Shown: positions 43,065-55,300 of the stretch, in pieces
How the letters are laid out: each line of letters begins with the position of its first letter
Numbering within the stretch: position 1 is the stretch's first letter
NCBI GenBank assembly: GCA_002077065.1
Contig: NAJO01000047.1
Location: 62,001-126,000, forward strand
DNA length: 64,000 nucleotides
Reading direction: 5' to 3'
From: Cryoendolithus antarcticus
Taxonomy: Eukaryota > Ascomycota > Dothideomycetes > Cladosporiales > Cladosporiaceae
Notes under the pieces: model-generated
What the model saw: only the letters and a program-made list of their open reading frames with translations
What the model was told of the DNA's origin: nothing
The model's database searches: none
Position numbers and translations under genes: made by a program

Positions 43065-45429
43065 TTACGGGCTGGCCTGCGCCTCCTGCAGCCCATGTGC
43101 CACCGTATACCCGTTCACCGGATCGAACTCTCCAGGCGCCATAAAGTTTGTCTTGGGATTCTTCTGCGCCTTCGCCGCACTACACCTCGCCATCGTAGGG
43201 CTGGATCTCGAAATCGCGTCCGTGAAGTAGAAGTCCTTGATCGGCAATTCGAATGCCTGACCTGAGATCTTCGCGCCCTTGTTTTGCTCCACTAGTTGCA
43301 CTTTGCTGAGCTGTGGTAGGCCGGCAGGCTCGACTATATCGTAGCGTCGAAGTGCAGGGGAGATCTCCTCCATGCGGTCGCGGAGCTGCTCGATGTCGTC
43401 GTAGGGTAGTGGTGCGCCGAGAGCTTCCGAGACGGCACGGATGATCTTCCAGTCTTCGCGCGCGGCGCCGTAGATGCTTGTTGCTGGACGAGACATCTGC
43501 ACGCGGCCTTCGGTGTTGACGTAGGTGCCTGACTTCTCCGTGTAAGCTGCGCCAGGAAGTACAACATCTGCTAGTGCTGCGCCACGGTCACCGTGATGGC
43601 CTTGGTAGATGACGAAAGCGTCTTTGGGCAGGTCTTCGGCGGTGATCTCGTCTGCGCCGAGGAGCCAGACGATCTTGGGAGTCGTGGAGGCGGTTTGAGG
43701 GCTGGGAACTGTGAAGCCCACCTCGTAGGCAGCTGCGCGCGAGGCGGCGCGCTGGAGGACGTTGTAGCCGTTCCACTCGTCGGTAGAGAAGACACTCTTG
43801 TTCTTCTCGACGAAGGCACCGACGGTCTCGTAGATAGCCTTGGCGTCCGGGTGCTCGACCGCTGCCGAGCCAATGATGATCATTGGCCGCTTCGCACCTG
43901 CGAGCTTCTTACCGAATGCACCGTTCAATGCGGACTTCAGTGCATTAGCGTCAGCACCGAGGTTGTCATAGTCGAAGGTCGAAGGGAAGTCCTCGCCAAC
44001 GAGGCCAACCTCAAGGTCGGAGCGGAGCCATGATTTGCGAATGCGTGCATTGAGAACAGAAGCCTCGTGTCTTGGGTTGGTACCAACGAGGAGGATCGCA
44101 TCGGCATCTTCGACACCAGTGATCTTGGAGTTGAAGGCGTAGTTCGATCGGACGTCAATTCCGTGTGCAACAGGCGATGAGCCCTGTGCTTGGTCTAGTG
44201 CAAGGTTCTCCGAGCCAAGCTTGTTCGCAAGATCTTTCGCTGCAACCAAAGTCTCCGTCTCGATGAGCTGACCAGCAACGAACTTGATCTCATCGCCCTT
44301 TGGTGCAAGCTCCTTATGCTTTTCTGAGATCTCAACGAGGACGTTCTCCCATGTCGCTGGCTGGAATTCGTTGTTCCGCCGTATCAGGGGTGTGGTCAGG
44401 CGTTGTGTGTTGAGCCCATCACAAGCAAATCGGGTTTTATCATTGATCCATTCCTCATTCACGTCGTCGTTGAGTCGTGGCAAAACACGCATGACTTGCA
44501 AGCCTCGCGCATCGACTCTAATGTTGCTGCCGAGCGCGTCAAGAACGTCGATGGTCTCAGTGTGGTACAGCTCCCAGGGTCGTGCTCGGAATGCATACGG
44601 CTTCGAAAGCAAAGCACCAACAGGGCAAAGATCGATGACGTTACCAGACAGCTCGGTGTCAAGTGCAGTCTCCAAGTATGTGCCGATCTCCAAGCTGTTC
44701 CCACGTCCAGTGCTGCCAAGCTCAGGTGCACCAGCGATGTCGTTTGCGAATCGTACGCAACGTGTGCAGTGGATGCATCGGTTCATCGATGTCTAATGCA
44801 TGTCAGCATGTTCCTCGCTCGCCATCCGATGCAATGTTCACCCACCTTGATCAACGGCCCAATGTTCTTGTCCTCAACTGCCCTCTTCCCGCCTAACTCA
44901 TGGAACCGCCCTCTATCCGCACCGTACCTCATACTCTGATCTTGCAAGTCGCACTCGCCACCTTGGTCGCAAATTGGGCAATCCAGTGGATGGTTCGCCA
45001 GCAGAAACTCCATCACTCCCTCCCTGGCCTTGTGCGCCAGCGGACTGTCCGTCTTCACCACCATACCTGGCTGAACAGGCCACGCACATGACGCGACGGG
45101 TTTCGGTGCGCGCTCGACTTCGACAAGGCACATACGGCAGTTTCCGGCGATCATGAGTTTCTCGTGGTAGCAGTAGCGGGGGACTACTGAGCCGGCCTTT
45201 TCGCAGGCTTGGATTAGGGCGGAGCCGGCTATGCTACTTGTTAATATTTGAAGCGGCGACCTCGTGTAGACTGGTTCATACCCTCTATCGACACTTTCTT
45301 CCCATCAATCGTGACCTCGACCTCGGCCGGACGGCGCGAGCTCGAGGCGAATGTGCGGGCGGCGGCATGGGACTGGGTGGCGAGACGCTGGGTCTGCCGT
45401 AACGACCGCAGTACCTGATGCCGCATCAT
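43065..45429 (-). CDS. nuo-78: NADH:ubiquinone oxidoreductase 75/78-kDa Fe-S subunit (complex I, NDUFS1)
   Basis: Exons 45282-45429, 44846-45228 and 43065-44792 (53-bp introns) give 752 residues, the normal length. The N-terminus ([34 protein letters not shown]) is a basic mitochondrial presequence. Iron-sulfur ligands follow in order: [21 protein letters not shown] (2Fe-2S), [20 protein letters not shown], and [21 protein letters not shown], with [19 protein letters not shown]. The C-terminal half is the molybdopterin-oxidoreductase-like domain without cofactor motifs. It is a peripheral-arm subunit passing electrons from NADH to ubiquinone. Every exon junction keeps frame. The gene symbol follows Neurospora naming. 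Confidence 0.96.
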
Positions 45430-46678
45430 CTTGACCAACGCCGCGAAAAGAGAGGGGACCGGAAGAGAAGAGGTAATGTGTACAATGGCGTGGCGATCGT
45501 GTGCACAGTGGTGTCGTCGAACATCGAATGCACGGTAGTGTATATTGAGCAGCGTTGATTGGCTGGACAAGCGGACCTACCCTCCCACAGACGAGCTTAA
45601 ATTACCTGAGAACATGTGTACGATGTGGAAGCGGCCTACAAAGTGACAACAGTACAGCATCGGGTGCAACATCACGCAAAGAGCCGAGACACATCGTAGC
45701 GAATGCTGTATGACTCTTTCTCACAATGTGGGTGGCGCGATACGTAGCGCACCATAGCAGTTCTTCGTCGGAGGCAATCATCCAACCGCACTTTAAGTCT
45801 GCTGACGAGTATAACGCTCCGAGAGTGGTGGAACCCGCTCAAAGGCATGGGCTGTCAGATCTTTGCTCCAGAGCGCAATACTGACATTCATCTCCCCTCC
45901 ACATATCGCCCTAAATTGAGCCTCACTGGACCAGTCCGAGTCCAAGATATCTCGGGATCGACTGAGGCCCAGCAGGCATGGCGAACCACAACAGTGGTCG
46001 TAGCGCTATCGCAGTATCATACGGGGATCAAAGGAGTTCAGCCCTTGAGGGCACGAGAAATACTGATGAGTATTTTAGTATTGTAGCGACCGTTGGTAAG
46101 GAAAATCACTTCATCGAGCCTGTTTTGTGACAGACCCTCGGGTTGTCCAGCTACAGCGCACGATTGACGTGATCTGCGACACACAATAGAGAGTCCCCGT
46201 GTGATTGCAACAGGGACACTACAATAAATCGTGCCGGTAATGAGTAAGGAGGAAAGAAGAGTGTGGGAGAGCGTCGAGAATTCGGTGGTATTTGAAGGGT
46301 GGTGGAACGTGCACCACGGGAGGATGGAGTGCGGGAAGGTGGATCTTTGTGGAACGTCAATTGGTGTTGCGGCGTGGCACGAGCAAGCATGGAGCAGACA
46401 TCAGAAATATGGTTGGGATCGTTGACGATGCGGTACCGCGGTTCTGTGACAGCGGCACCAGTCGCCAACGGCTATCATGGCCACGCGATAAACCCTAGCA
46501 GCCAATGCATATAGTGGCGCTCTGGTGGCTGGCTGGTCGCTTGCACCTCAGCTGATCCGGCGGGGACGACAGGTAGGAGCCGATATGAGTTATTGCTGAC
46601 AGCAGCCTCAGTTTCAAGGACGTAAAGTCTTCCTCGTGGCAGTTGGCACTATTGCTGAGCTAGTTTCTCTCCACCACC
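45430..46678. other. Intergenic, divergent promoter region, 1.25 kb
   Basis: It separates the complex I gene and the SLATT gene. Several ATG-containing frames exist but none reads as protein. No repeat is seen. Confidence 0.45.
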
Positions 46679-47437
46679 ATGAGTCTCACGGACGACAAGA
46701 TCGACCACCTCCACGCCCCCAGCACTGATGCAACAGCGCAATCCCCCTCCCCCTCCCCGGATCACGACCACGACCACGATCCCTCCCCGTCCACCGAACC
46801 CCCATCAGCAGCCGATCTCGAGCGCTTGAATTCCCACGACTTCCACATCCTCATCGGCCTCCGACCCCAAGACCCAGACTTTACATGGCCCTCCACGGTC
46901 CCAGCCCACAGCCTCTACCACTCCATTAATCATGCTTACAGCTACGTAAATTGGAAATATCGCATCTTCGACATCGCCACCTACGTCCTGCTAGCGCTGC
47001 AAGTCCTCCTAGCCGCGATCTTCATCGTGCTCGGCTCCCTCACAAGCCTCGACAGCCACGTCGCGATCGCTGTCCTCGGCGCGATTTCAACCGTGATAGG
47101 CGGCGTGTTGGCGCTAATGAAAGGCCAAGGTCTGCCTAACCGGCTGAGAATGATGCGGGATAATTTGCGGGATGTGAAGTTTGAGGCGGAGGAGATGTAT
47201 TGGGACTTCCAGGCCGGACGGCGGGTGTGCTATGGGGATGTGAGGAAGTTGAGGGATAATTTCGTGAGGGTTATGGATGAGGCGAGGAGGAATCATCCGG
47301 ATACTTGGAACTCGGACGCGATTGATATTGCGCAGGGGATTCGGGCGAGGGCGGGGTCGAGGCTTGTGGGACCGCCTGCGGCGGGTGCGCAGGTGCCTGC
47401 TCTGCCGGTTGTGCCGGAGAAGGTGGGGGTAGTGTGA
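46679..47437 (+). CDS. Fungal SLATT (SMODS/SLOG-associating 2TM) domain protein
   Basis: A single exon of 252 residues. The first ~55 residues are disordered with a Ser-Pro/Asp-His run (SPSPSPDHDHDHDPSPS). Then comes a conserved-looking segment (HDFHILIGLRP), YSYVNWKYRIFDIATYVLL and two close membrane helices: ATYVLLALQVLLAAIFIVLG and VAIAVLGAISTVIGGVLAL. A basic-acidic helix (LRMMRDNLRDVKFEAEEMYW) follows, typical of the fungal SLATT family (the two-helix effector class first described in bacterial conflict systems). A short Pro/Ala-rich tail ends the protein. Function in fungi is unknown. The bacterial relatives are proposed pore-forming effectors controlled by nucleotide sensors. No sensor gene is visible nearby. 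Confidence 0.85.
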   Translation: MSLTDDKIDHLHAPSTDATAQSPSPSPDHDHDHDPSPSTEPPSAADLERLNSHDFHILIGLRPQDPDFTWPSTVPAHSLYHSINHAYSYVNWKYRIFDIATYVLLALQVLLAAIFIVLGSLTSLDSHVAIAVLGAISTVIGGVLALMKGQGLPNRLRMMRDNLRDVKFEAEEMYWDFQAGRRVCYGDVRKLRDNFVRVMDEARRNHPDTWNSDAIDIAQGIRARAGSRLVGPPAAGAQVPALPVVPEKVGVV

Positions 47438-47525
47438 GTTGTATATGCCGTTGGATAGTCTGATGATGTGATGTATAGCACATAATGAACCGATCTTCGT
47501 CAAAAGCTTTCTGCGCGTGGTCTTC

Positions 47526-48950
47526 TCATTCGGCAAGGTAGTCCGAGAGCGCAAAGTCAACGCTTCCCGCTAGGCCCTTCACAAAGTCCCACGACACCGC
47601 AGGTCCAACCTTCCACTTCCCGCCCGCTTCCAATGGATCTCCTCCCCCGAATCCTCCTGCCCTGACCAGCAGTCTCAGACTAGCCAGCGTAGCAATCTGC
47701 GCGTACACGTCGATCGTGCTTCTCACATCATGCGGAAGAATCGCACGCAGTATCGCTAGCAGTCTGTCCAACGGGAAGGCAGCAGGCGCAAGTAAGTGGC
47801 GAGGTAGCTTTCGTTGTTGCGAAGGCTTGCCACCTCCAGATCGCGTTGTACCTCCACCTTTCTTGCGACGTTTTCGCTCGGAGGTCTGCGAAAAGTAGAG
47901 CTGGTCCAGACGTGCCGGATTTGAGGAGCAGAGATAGGCGGAAATGAGGATGTACTTGGCGTAGTATGGCAGGTTGTAAGCTTGAGATCGCTTTGTCGTT
48001 CCTACTGCGGCTGTGGGGCTGCGAATGGAGTCCAACAGCACGCTCTCTTCCTGGAACAGCTTCCGTTGTGCCACCAGCAGTCGACTAAAGTCGCGCGTGC
48101 CGAAGTCGCCTTTTCGGATTGGTGACACGAAAGTGGGCCAGAGCTTGTGGCAGACTGAGCGAAGGCTGGCGAAGTCTCGAGCGCAGCTCTGTCCAAGAGA
48201 GTCAAAGACTGCAGCGCAGAAGCGAGGCCAGAGCCAGGCTTTGTCTTCAGCATGCGTCTCATCATCGTAGTCGAGTTCGGGTGGGAAGTCGCCGGTGAAG
48301 ATGTCTAGTGATTCTCGTGACAAGATGTGGATACTCTGGTTCCTTGAGTAGGGTGGGAAGTGGATGTGAGGTATGCCGGACGCATGAAGGAAGCGTGGCC
48401 CGGGTTGATTGACGATCAGGACCGTAGTCAGTCCCGGCACATGCTCCCCAAGTCGTGCGAGTGCTGGAAGTAACGTGGGTGGCGGCTCGCGTCGTCGATC
48501 GATGCCGTCAAAGACTAGTATGTACTTGTCGACACCTTGTAGTAGTCGCTGTAGCTGAGCAGCCAAGGCACTCAAGTTCTCGCATCGTTCGTTCGAGACC
48601 GTGTCGATGCCATCGTCTGACAGAGAACCACGGACTGCGGCGACTGTTCCCTCAAGCAAGTGCCGGCCGGTCACGCATTCTTTGCAGCTGACAATCACAT
48701 GTCGCAACTCGCTGCGCTCCAGATAAGCCTTCAGCAGACCACTCTTCGCAGTCGCGTGTGCGCCGTGGACGACGACTGTCGGCGGACTGGGAAGATGAGG
48801 CTGTTCTGACGTTAGGGAGATTGCTGTACGCTACGGGTGAACGCTTCTGACCGAAAAGACTGCACTGATTTGCCGGATCTGAGGTTCTCGACAAGACCAA
48901 TGCTCTCGAAGCAAGAGTACGAGCTCATCTGACAGCGTCTCAAGCCCCAT
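47526..48950 (-). CDS. ORC5: Origin recognition complex subunit 5
   Basis: Exons 48852-48950 and 47526-48800 give 457 residues. The 51-bp intron (48801-48851) has a weak donor GTCAGA but a CCCTAAC branch and AACAG acceptor, and the junction QISAVFS-PHLPSPPTVVVHG matches the ORC5 pattern. The P-loop is GAHATAKS (residues 46-53), with Ala in place of the usual Gly before Lys. Walker B is YILVFDGIDR. ECVTGRHLLEGT and the C-terminal YYAKYILISAYLCSSNPARLD are ORC5 hallmarks. It is a subunit of the nuclear complex that binds replication origins. It is divergent from the TAD3-like gene with 341 bp between starts. Confidence 0.92.
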
Positions 48951-49291
48951 GACGCTTATAGCGAAGGCGATTTTAATGACGCTCGACCTCGAAGTCGCCT
49001 CGAAGCTATCGCGTCCCGGCGGATGCAGCGCTAATGCAGGTACAACGCCGGCCCGCAACGCTATCTAGGCGACCCACTTCACTTTCCTACAGAAAGTCCG
49101 GGGAAAGTGCTTGCGCCCAGGAATACAAACGCAAGTGTGCCACGCTCCTTCCGTTTGTCGCGAGAATGTTGCTCGCGAGCACCTGCCTGCGTCTCTTGAC
49201 GCAGGCTTTCAATCGCATTCACCATGGCTTCACCTACCTTCTCTTCGTCAAACTCTTCCGACTACACACACATGCATCACGGCCAGCGACG
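48951..49291. promoter_or_regulatory. Shared divergent promoter of ORC5 and TAD3-like genes
   Basis: Two head-to-head essential genes are separated by 341 bp, so this interval likely serves both. I see no clear TATA box or named binding site. Confidence 0.5.
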
Positions 49292-50977
49292 ATGCCTCGG
49301 GCTAAGGGGACCAAGGCTGCTGTCGACGTCGCTGTCGATGTGCTGCCAAAACGACGGATGAGGCATGTTAAGACCAAGGAGGAGTGTCGCCTTGGTAATG
49401 AGACTTTGGAGGTTTGGAGTGTCGAGCTGCCTAGCAAGCATGCCGAGAACATCCTTAGGTATGGCTGATTCTGTTGATGACAGTATTGTACTGACAAGCA
49501 TTGCAGAGTGATCAAGGACAATATTCCTGGTCAAGATAGCATCGACCTTCAGCATCTTCGCAGATTCGCCAGACCGAAGTACATGCCAGCGAGGGTCCTT
49601 GGCCAACGCGATCTTGTCAAGGAAATGCACACCGTCCCTCGCACCTGGGAGAACGCCACTTCTTCGACCGTGATGCAGTCCCCTGGTAGTACCAAGTGGG
49701 ATGCTGCCGATCCAGCCAAGAAGACCGCGATCAATACCCGCACTCCGACGCTGTACCTGCTGGTGTGTCCAGCTCACTGCATCAACCTTCCCGAACTCTA
49801 CGACATGTTGAAAAAGGAGTCGCCCTTTACGTCAGCCTCCGACTCGTGGGCGTTCCCGCTCGAGATCAAGAAGGTCACTGTCCCGCGCCAGCCTCCTACC
49901 AATCCAGAACAAGCAGTCGCCTGGTCTGCGCAGTATTGGCCAACCTTCTACCGGAAGACCAACCCGTTCGGCGCTCACCCAGCAACGATCGCCAAGGCCG
50001 AGAGTGATGTTAAGCATCCGCTGATCGGCAACCTTGGCATCGAGGAGGGTCTTGCCCTTGCTGAGCAGGCAGCAGAAGAGACAACACAGCAAGGCTATGG
50101 AGTGAAGACGGGGTGCGTGATCGTGGAAAGGGTTAACGACAAGACACAGGTCATCGCCGCAGCTGGAGACGCCCGCCACAAGTCCATGAACCCCGGGGAG
50201 ACAGCAGACAGCAACACACAGAGCAGCACAGCATGTAGCATATCCGGGAACCCCATGTGCCATGCCGTCATGCGCGCAGTCGGCATGGTCGGTCGCAAAC
50301 GACTCCGCGTCGCCTCTCACCCAATGGCCAAAACGGCAGACCGCGGCGAGAAGGCGCTCATGAAAGCTGGCCTGAACCTGGACCAACGCGCTCACGACGC
50401 CTTCTTCCTGGACCAACCTGTCAATGACTTCGAAGAGCAGTTTTTCCGCCGCGACAACCTCAAACCTGACGGCTATCTCTGTCTCAAGCTCGAGGTCTTT
50501 CTTACCCACGAGCCCTGTGTAATGTGCTCTATGGCGCTCGTCCACTCCCGCGTAGGACGAGTCTTCTTTCGCGAACGCATGCCTCGCACCGGCGGTCTGA
50601 CGGCCGAGGTCACTAGTAATGACACCGGCGCAGCTGGACTCGGGTACGGCCTGTGCTGGCGCAAAGAGCTGAACTGGCAGTTCATGTGCTGGGAGTACGC
50701 CCTCGAAGAACCTCTTAAGGCCACCACCACAACTTCGCCAACCACCACTCCCATCGAGCCAGCCGCTGCTCGTTCAGCCCTCCCCGTGGCACCCCGCGGC
50801 GGCGGCGGAGGCAAAAAGAAGAAGAACAAAGGTGGTTGCTTTGGCCGGGATCGCGCGGCAGAGAAGTCCTCTACGCTGCCTTCCGACCCCTCCTCTTCCA
50901 CCGATGAGGGCAACGCTTCTGGCAAGACGAGTTGTGCTAATCCTTGTGTGAGCAGCTCTGCGAGTGTCCATGTGTAG
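49292..50977 (+). CDS. TAD3: tRNA-specific adenosine-34 deaminase subunit Tad3-like
   Basis: Exons 49292-49458 and 49507-50977 (48-bp intron, junction ENILRVIKDNIPG) give 545 residues. The deaminase domain lies in the C-terminal half: the zinc-binding PMCHAVMRAVG motif has Val where catalytic deaminases have Glu, and EPCVMCSMALVHSRVGRVFF supplies the two Cys. Val in this place is the mark of Tad3, the non-catalytic partner of Tad2 that makes inosine at the tRNA wobble position. A ~100-residue tail follows, rich in Thr/Pro, Gly and Lys (PRGGGGGKKKKNKGG), which I do not expect from the yeast protein. The tail could be an annotation extension or a real fungal addition. Confidence 0.88.
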
Positions 50978-51459
50978 AACGTATGGGCGCAGATGGTGAG
51001 CTACTGGAAGGGTATGGGATATGAGAGCATGGATTGCTGGGCAGGCAGGCATTGGAAGTGCAGGGTTTGGAAGCAAGGGACGGCGCGTGCATTGTTTTTG
51101 AGGGGTGGGCTGAAGTTCAAAAGGTTAGCGATGGCGTTTTAGCATGGCAGGCTGAAGCTTAGCAATGCATCGAGATACCCACACATGGCCTTGCTGGGAG
51201 GGCAAGGGGTGCATAGACTAGAGCGCACCCGGCGAGGTAGCTCGAAGGCGTCAGCTGTACATACGCACGCATGCACGCATACTCATCACGTCCTCACTAT
51301 TCTCTCACCTACCTTCCCCGCTGAACTGAAGCCGCACTCTCAGGATTCGAACGTTCGCCATACATCACTATATACACACTTCACCCCTCTGCTTCCTCCA
51401 TCCCACATTTCCACATCCCCGTTCAATCCCATTACACCTCCCCCCCACCAACTTCTCAT
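50978..51459. other. Intergenic, convergent 3' ends
   Basis: The TAD3-like and QCR10 genes both end here. A TTCGAA motif near 51345 resembles a tRNA T loop on the minus strand, but its stem does not pair. Nothing else is supported. Confidence 0.45.
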
Positions 51460-52001
51460 CTAAAACGGGTTATCCTCCGCCGGCACCTCATGCACGAAGA
51501 AATCCCCGATCACCGGGATCTTCTGCAGGATATCCTTCTGCACTCTCGGTATGCCGTCGAAGAAGAACAAGGCGAAGATGCCTGCTGAGGCACCGAAGGC
51601 TGTGACCATAGGCGCGCTGCCATGTTTTATCAGTGCACATCTCAACACGAAACGACTGTTCCGTCTCCCCACGCAGACAGTATCGCTGCAATTTTCCACT
51701 CCTGTCTCTGCGCACCATTCTACAGCTTCGCTTCCCACGGGGTAGGGCAACTTACATCCTTCGAAAGTAGCTTATATCATAGTGCCCGGCTTTTATTTTG
51801 GCAGACTCGTATTGAGGTCCGTACTGCGATTTGAAGTTCTTGTACGGGACGCGTTGGCGGAATTGTTGCACGCCGTGGTGGCCTTCGGAGCCGAGACCGT
51901 AGGCCTGGGAGGGTGGGTGTTAGTTGCTTGCAGGGGATGGGGTGGCGCATCGGCGCTGTTGGCGGAATGGGACGTACCCGGCGGATGAGTGTTGGGCGCA
52001 T
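51460..52001 (-). CDS. QCR10: Ubiquinol-cytochrome c reductase subunit 10 (complex III)
   Basis: Three exons, 51978-52001 (only 8 codons), 51756-51904 and 51460-51616, give 109 residues; introns are 73 and 139 bp. The N-terminal part is polar (RRAYGLGSEGHHGVQQFRQ, RVPYKNFKSQYGPQYESAK), followed by a single membrane helix VTAFGASAGIFALFFF and the conserved DGIPRVQKDILQKIPVIGDFF. This matches Qcr10, a small peripheral subunit of the mitochondrial bc1 complex. The two-base phase of the second intron (AT joined to C) restores an Ile and the frame, which supports the model. It is head to head with TRS130 across 309 bp. Confidence 0.88.
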
Positions 52002-52310
52002 TGTGGGCGTGTGCTGGATGGAGTTGAGGGTAGGGTGACGTGGAGTGAGTAGGTGGGTAGTGGAAGCTATGGTATTGGCATCGGCGAGGTTGAGGTTGAC
52101 GTCTGGGGCTTGGCGAGTCATTGGCTGTCGCTGCGATGTAGGGGAAACTGAGATACGATAAACTTTCCGCTCTACATACTGCATTCCACCACATCTTTCT
52201 TCCTCTAGGCCTCCTGCTCTCGTCGTTTGAATTATCTTCATCCCGATGCGCAGGGTCTAAGACCACGCAGTGCCGCTGGCAGCATTGCGCCAACCGCCAG
52301 CTCGGCCGGG
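52002..52310. promoter_or_regulatory. Divergent promoter interval between QCR10 and TRS130
   Basis: 309 bp separates the two proposed starts; it must contain both promoters and 5' leaders. No motif is clear. Confidence 0.4.
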
Positions 52311-55300
52311 ATGGAAACCTCGAGCAGTAGCTCCAAAGTCACAGTCTCATACTGTGATCATTCTGGCCTCTTCCCACTCGTATCTCGAGATCTAGCTAGT
52401 CGCCTCCCCTTGCGAAACCTGAATTGGCACTCCCATGCCCGGCCATTGCGACAGATCAAGTCGCTGCACGTAGACTTTGTGCCGGATGAGGCTACGAGGC
52501 AGGATCTTCGCACCAATGATCCGCGGCTACGCGATAACAATGGCGTCAATGAGGCTATAGCTGGGGAGAACGGTGCAGAAGCGCCAGTCAAGCAGCGAAG
52601 ACATCAGATTCCAGGGCTGAAGACAAGTCCGTATCTGCATGTGTACCTGCTACGATGTGATGACAAGGACACGTACAAAGCTAGCGAGAGGGCGATACTA
52701 CGCGAATGGGTGAAGGAGCGCGCTTCGTTAAAGAGCAAGAAAGACAGCCATGATGCTGACGAGTGGCTCATACTGCATGTCGTGCTGCCTGGCACCGTCG
52801 CAGCGAACGAGCCGAGGTGGCGTGAAAGCGCGCAGGACCCGGACGAGCTCAAAGAGCGAAAGAAAAGCAATATCAAGTTGCCCGGGAAGAGCACGAGGAC
52901 GGTGTTCGATAAGTTGAGAAGTGACTTCAATGACAAGGCCAGTCCAGACAGGATCGCCCAGGTGCGATTACTGAAGAGTCAGGTGCCGCAGGATCTGCTG
53001 CCCACTCCCGCAATCCCTCAGACGCTGTCCGAAAGTGCACAGGAACGCGAGAATGCATGGGCGGATCTGGTGACGAAGTTGAAGACGCTTATACTCATTC
53101 CCTTTGATGCGCGGGTACGACAGTACGAGGACGATATCTCTGAGCAGGAAGTGCGACGTTCATTACCGGGATGGAATTTCTGCACTTTCTTTATCCACAA
53201 GGAGGGGCTTGCGAAGGCGCTGGAGAGCGTGGGACTCGTTGAGGATGCATTGGCGATCTATGATGAGCTCAGTCTGGGGTTGGAGACTGCGGTCCGGGAT
53301 CTGGCTGAGGGCAATGCTGAGGGCGTCTTAACTTCATTCGAGCCAATGACTATCGATATCTGGGAGCGAGTGGCCGGACGGCCTGCAACGACTAATGGCA
53401 CATCAGCTAAAGGATTGCCAGAGCATGCTACGGATCTCTTCGCCAAAGACTACCGATCTGCGATCGTCCGAAGCCAGATCTCGATGTTCGACTTCACGTC
53501 TTATATCTTCTTGCGACAGAAGGCGCTCATCCTGCGACTGGCAGGCGCGCTGGCAGCTCGAGAAGAGTTTGGCGAGAACTTCAAGGCTGGCGGCGAGGAC
53601 TTGGTGTTGTTGGCGGAGGTCTGCTGGCGCACGCTGAGCTTTGTGCATAATGCCGAGCGTGTGCTGCGCGCAGACTTGAGAGACGGGTACGTGCATGTGC
53701 AATCTTCAGGCAAGCGAGAGCGAGCGTATGTTGATAGTGTCTATAGGTCCTCACAAACTCGTACTACCCAACTCGGTGACATTGAGTCACTCGTCTCATC
53801 ATGGTCGTTTGAGCTCGCAGGTCTGGTGCTCGACGAGACCGACACTATGCTTCTCGATCCAGATGCGCCTGAGCGACCACCCAGCAGCAGCAGCAAGCCC
53901 ACACCATCAGGACCCACTCGAAGTGCCTTTGCTTTCGCAATGGGTGGCAACGCTTACCCCTCTCGTAGCAGTAGTCTCATCACCACGGCGCTACGGCTGC
54001 GTTCATCGAGTGGTACAGCCCAGCAACCGCCCTCATCTGTTACTCAGGCTCCACCGATCGGGCTTGGCGTTCGCCTGCAGTCTTCACCACCTGCATCCTC
54101 GTCCTCGCAGAAACTCGAGGAGGGTACTTACGGCCCACAGGGGGCAGCTGATGGCGTCGAAATCGTCGTGAAAGATAAGAAGCCCGGTCTCGTGGAGCTG
54201 AGCGCTTATAGAGCCGAGCTTTTCATGATCCGACGGCACGCGCTCGAGGCAGTGGCACGACGACTCAAGGGACGGACGCTTGGATGGGCATCAGCTGAAC
54301 CCAGCCATCCCCTTAACCCGGCTACGAAGCGAGAAGCAGCTCTCACGAAACGACCCAACGGAAAGCCTGCCGCCCCAGACGAACCCACAGCATCACACTC
54401 CGACTCTGACACCAGCAGCATGACCTCCTACAAATCCCTGACCTCACCCACGGCTCCCACCTTTTCCACCCAATCCCTTGAAACTCCTCTCTCCCCCTCC
54501 CTAACCAACGCCCTCTCCACTACCCCTCTCTTTCAATCCGTTTACCTTCACCTGACAACGCAAGCCATATCTCACTACCTCGCCGCCACGCACTCCCGCT
54601 CAGCCGCAAAACTCACAGGCGACATCGCACTGCTGAAATTTGCGCAAGGGGAGTATGAGGCGGCGAGAGAGGTACTCGAGGTCGTGGTGGCACAATATGG
54701 GGAGTTGGGGTGGAAGGAGCTGGACTTCAAGGGACGGACGGTGTGGATGGACTGTTTGGAGAGGTTGGAGCAGTGGTATGATGGGGTTAGGGTTGGGGTT
54801 GAGGGACTCAAGAGGGGAGGTTGGGGACTGGCGAAGGTGGTGAGCATAAGTAGACGGGTGGAGGAAGAGGTGGAGGTGAGCATGGGGGAGATGTTCGGGA
54901 GTGTGGAGATGGGGAGGTTCGTTGAGGTGTTTGAGGAAGAGGAGGGGAGGGACGGGTTTCGCTGGCGATTTGGAGTTGAAAGCGGATTCGAAGGAGAAGT
55001 CAAGGCTGACGAAGTAACGGCACGTTTCGTCAACGCGCAGGACCCGAGTCTGGAGCTCTTCGCTCGAGCTCCTCGGCCAATGTACCTGAGACATGGAAGA
55101 CTGGACTTCACACTCGATTGTCCAATGACAGCCCTTGGACCCTACTACATCGACTACCTCAGCATCCTCGCCGGCAAGCTGCGCTTCGTCCATCGCCCTT
55201 TACCCTCCCCGACGTCCGCCGAATCCCTCAGCCTCACACTGCCCTCCGCGACGATCCCGACACGATCATACATACACATCTACCCCTCCCCTTCGTCCTT

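Noticed and set aside
51330..51365. GTTCGAATCC-like tRNA B box on the minus strand
   Set aside because: Stem bases beside the loop do not pair, and no acceptor or anticodon stem is present.
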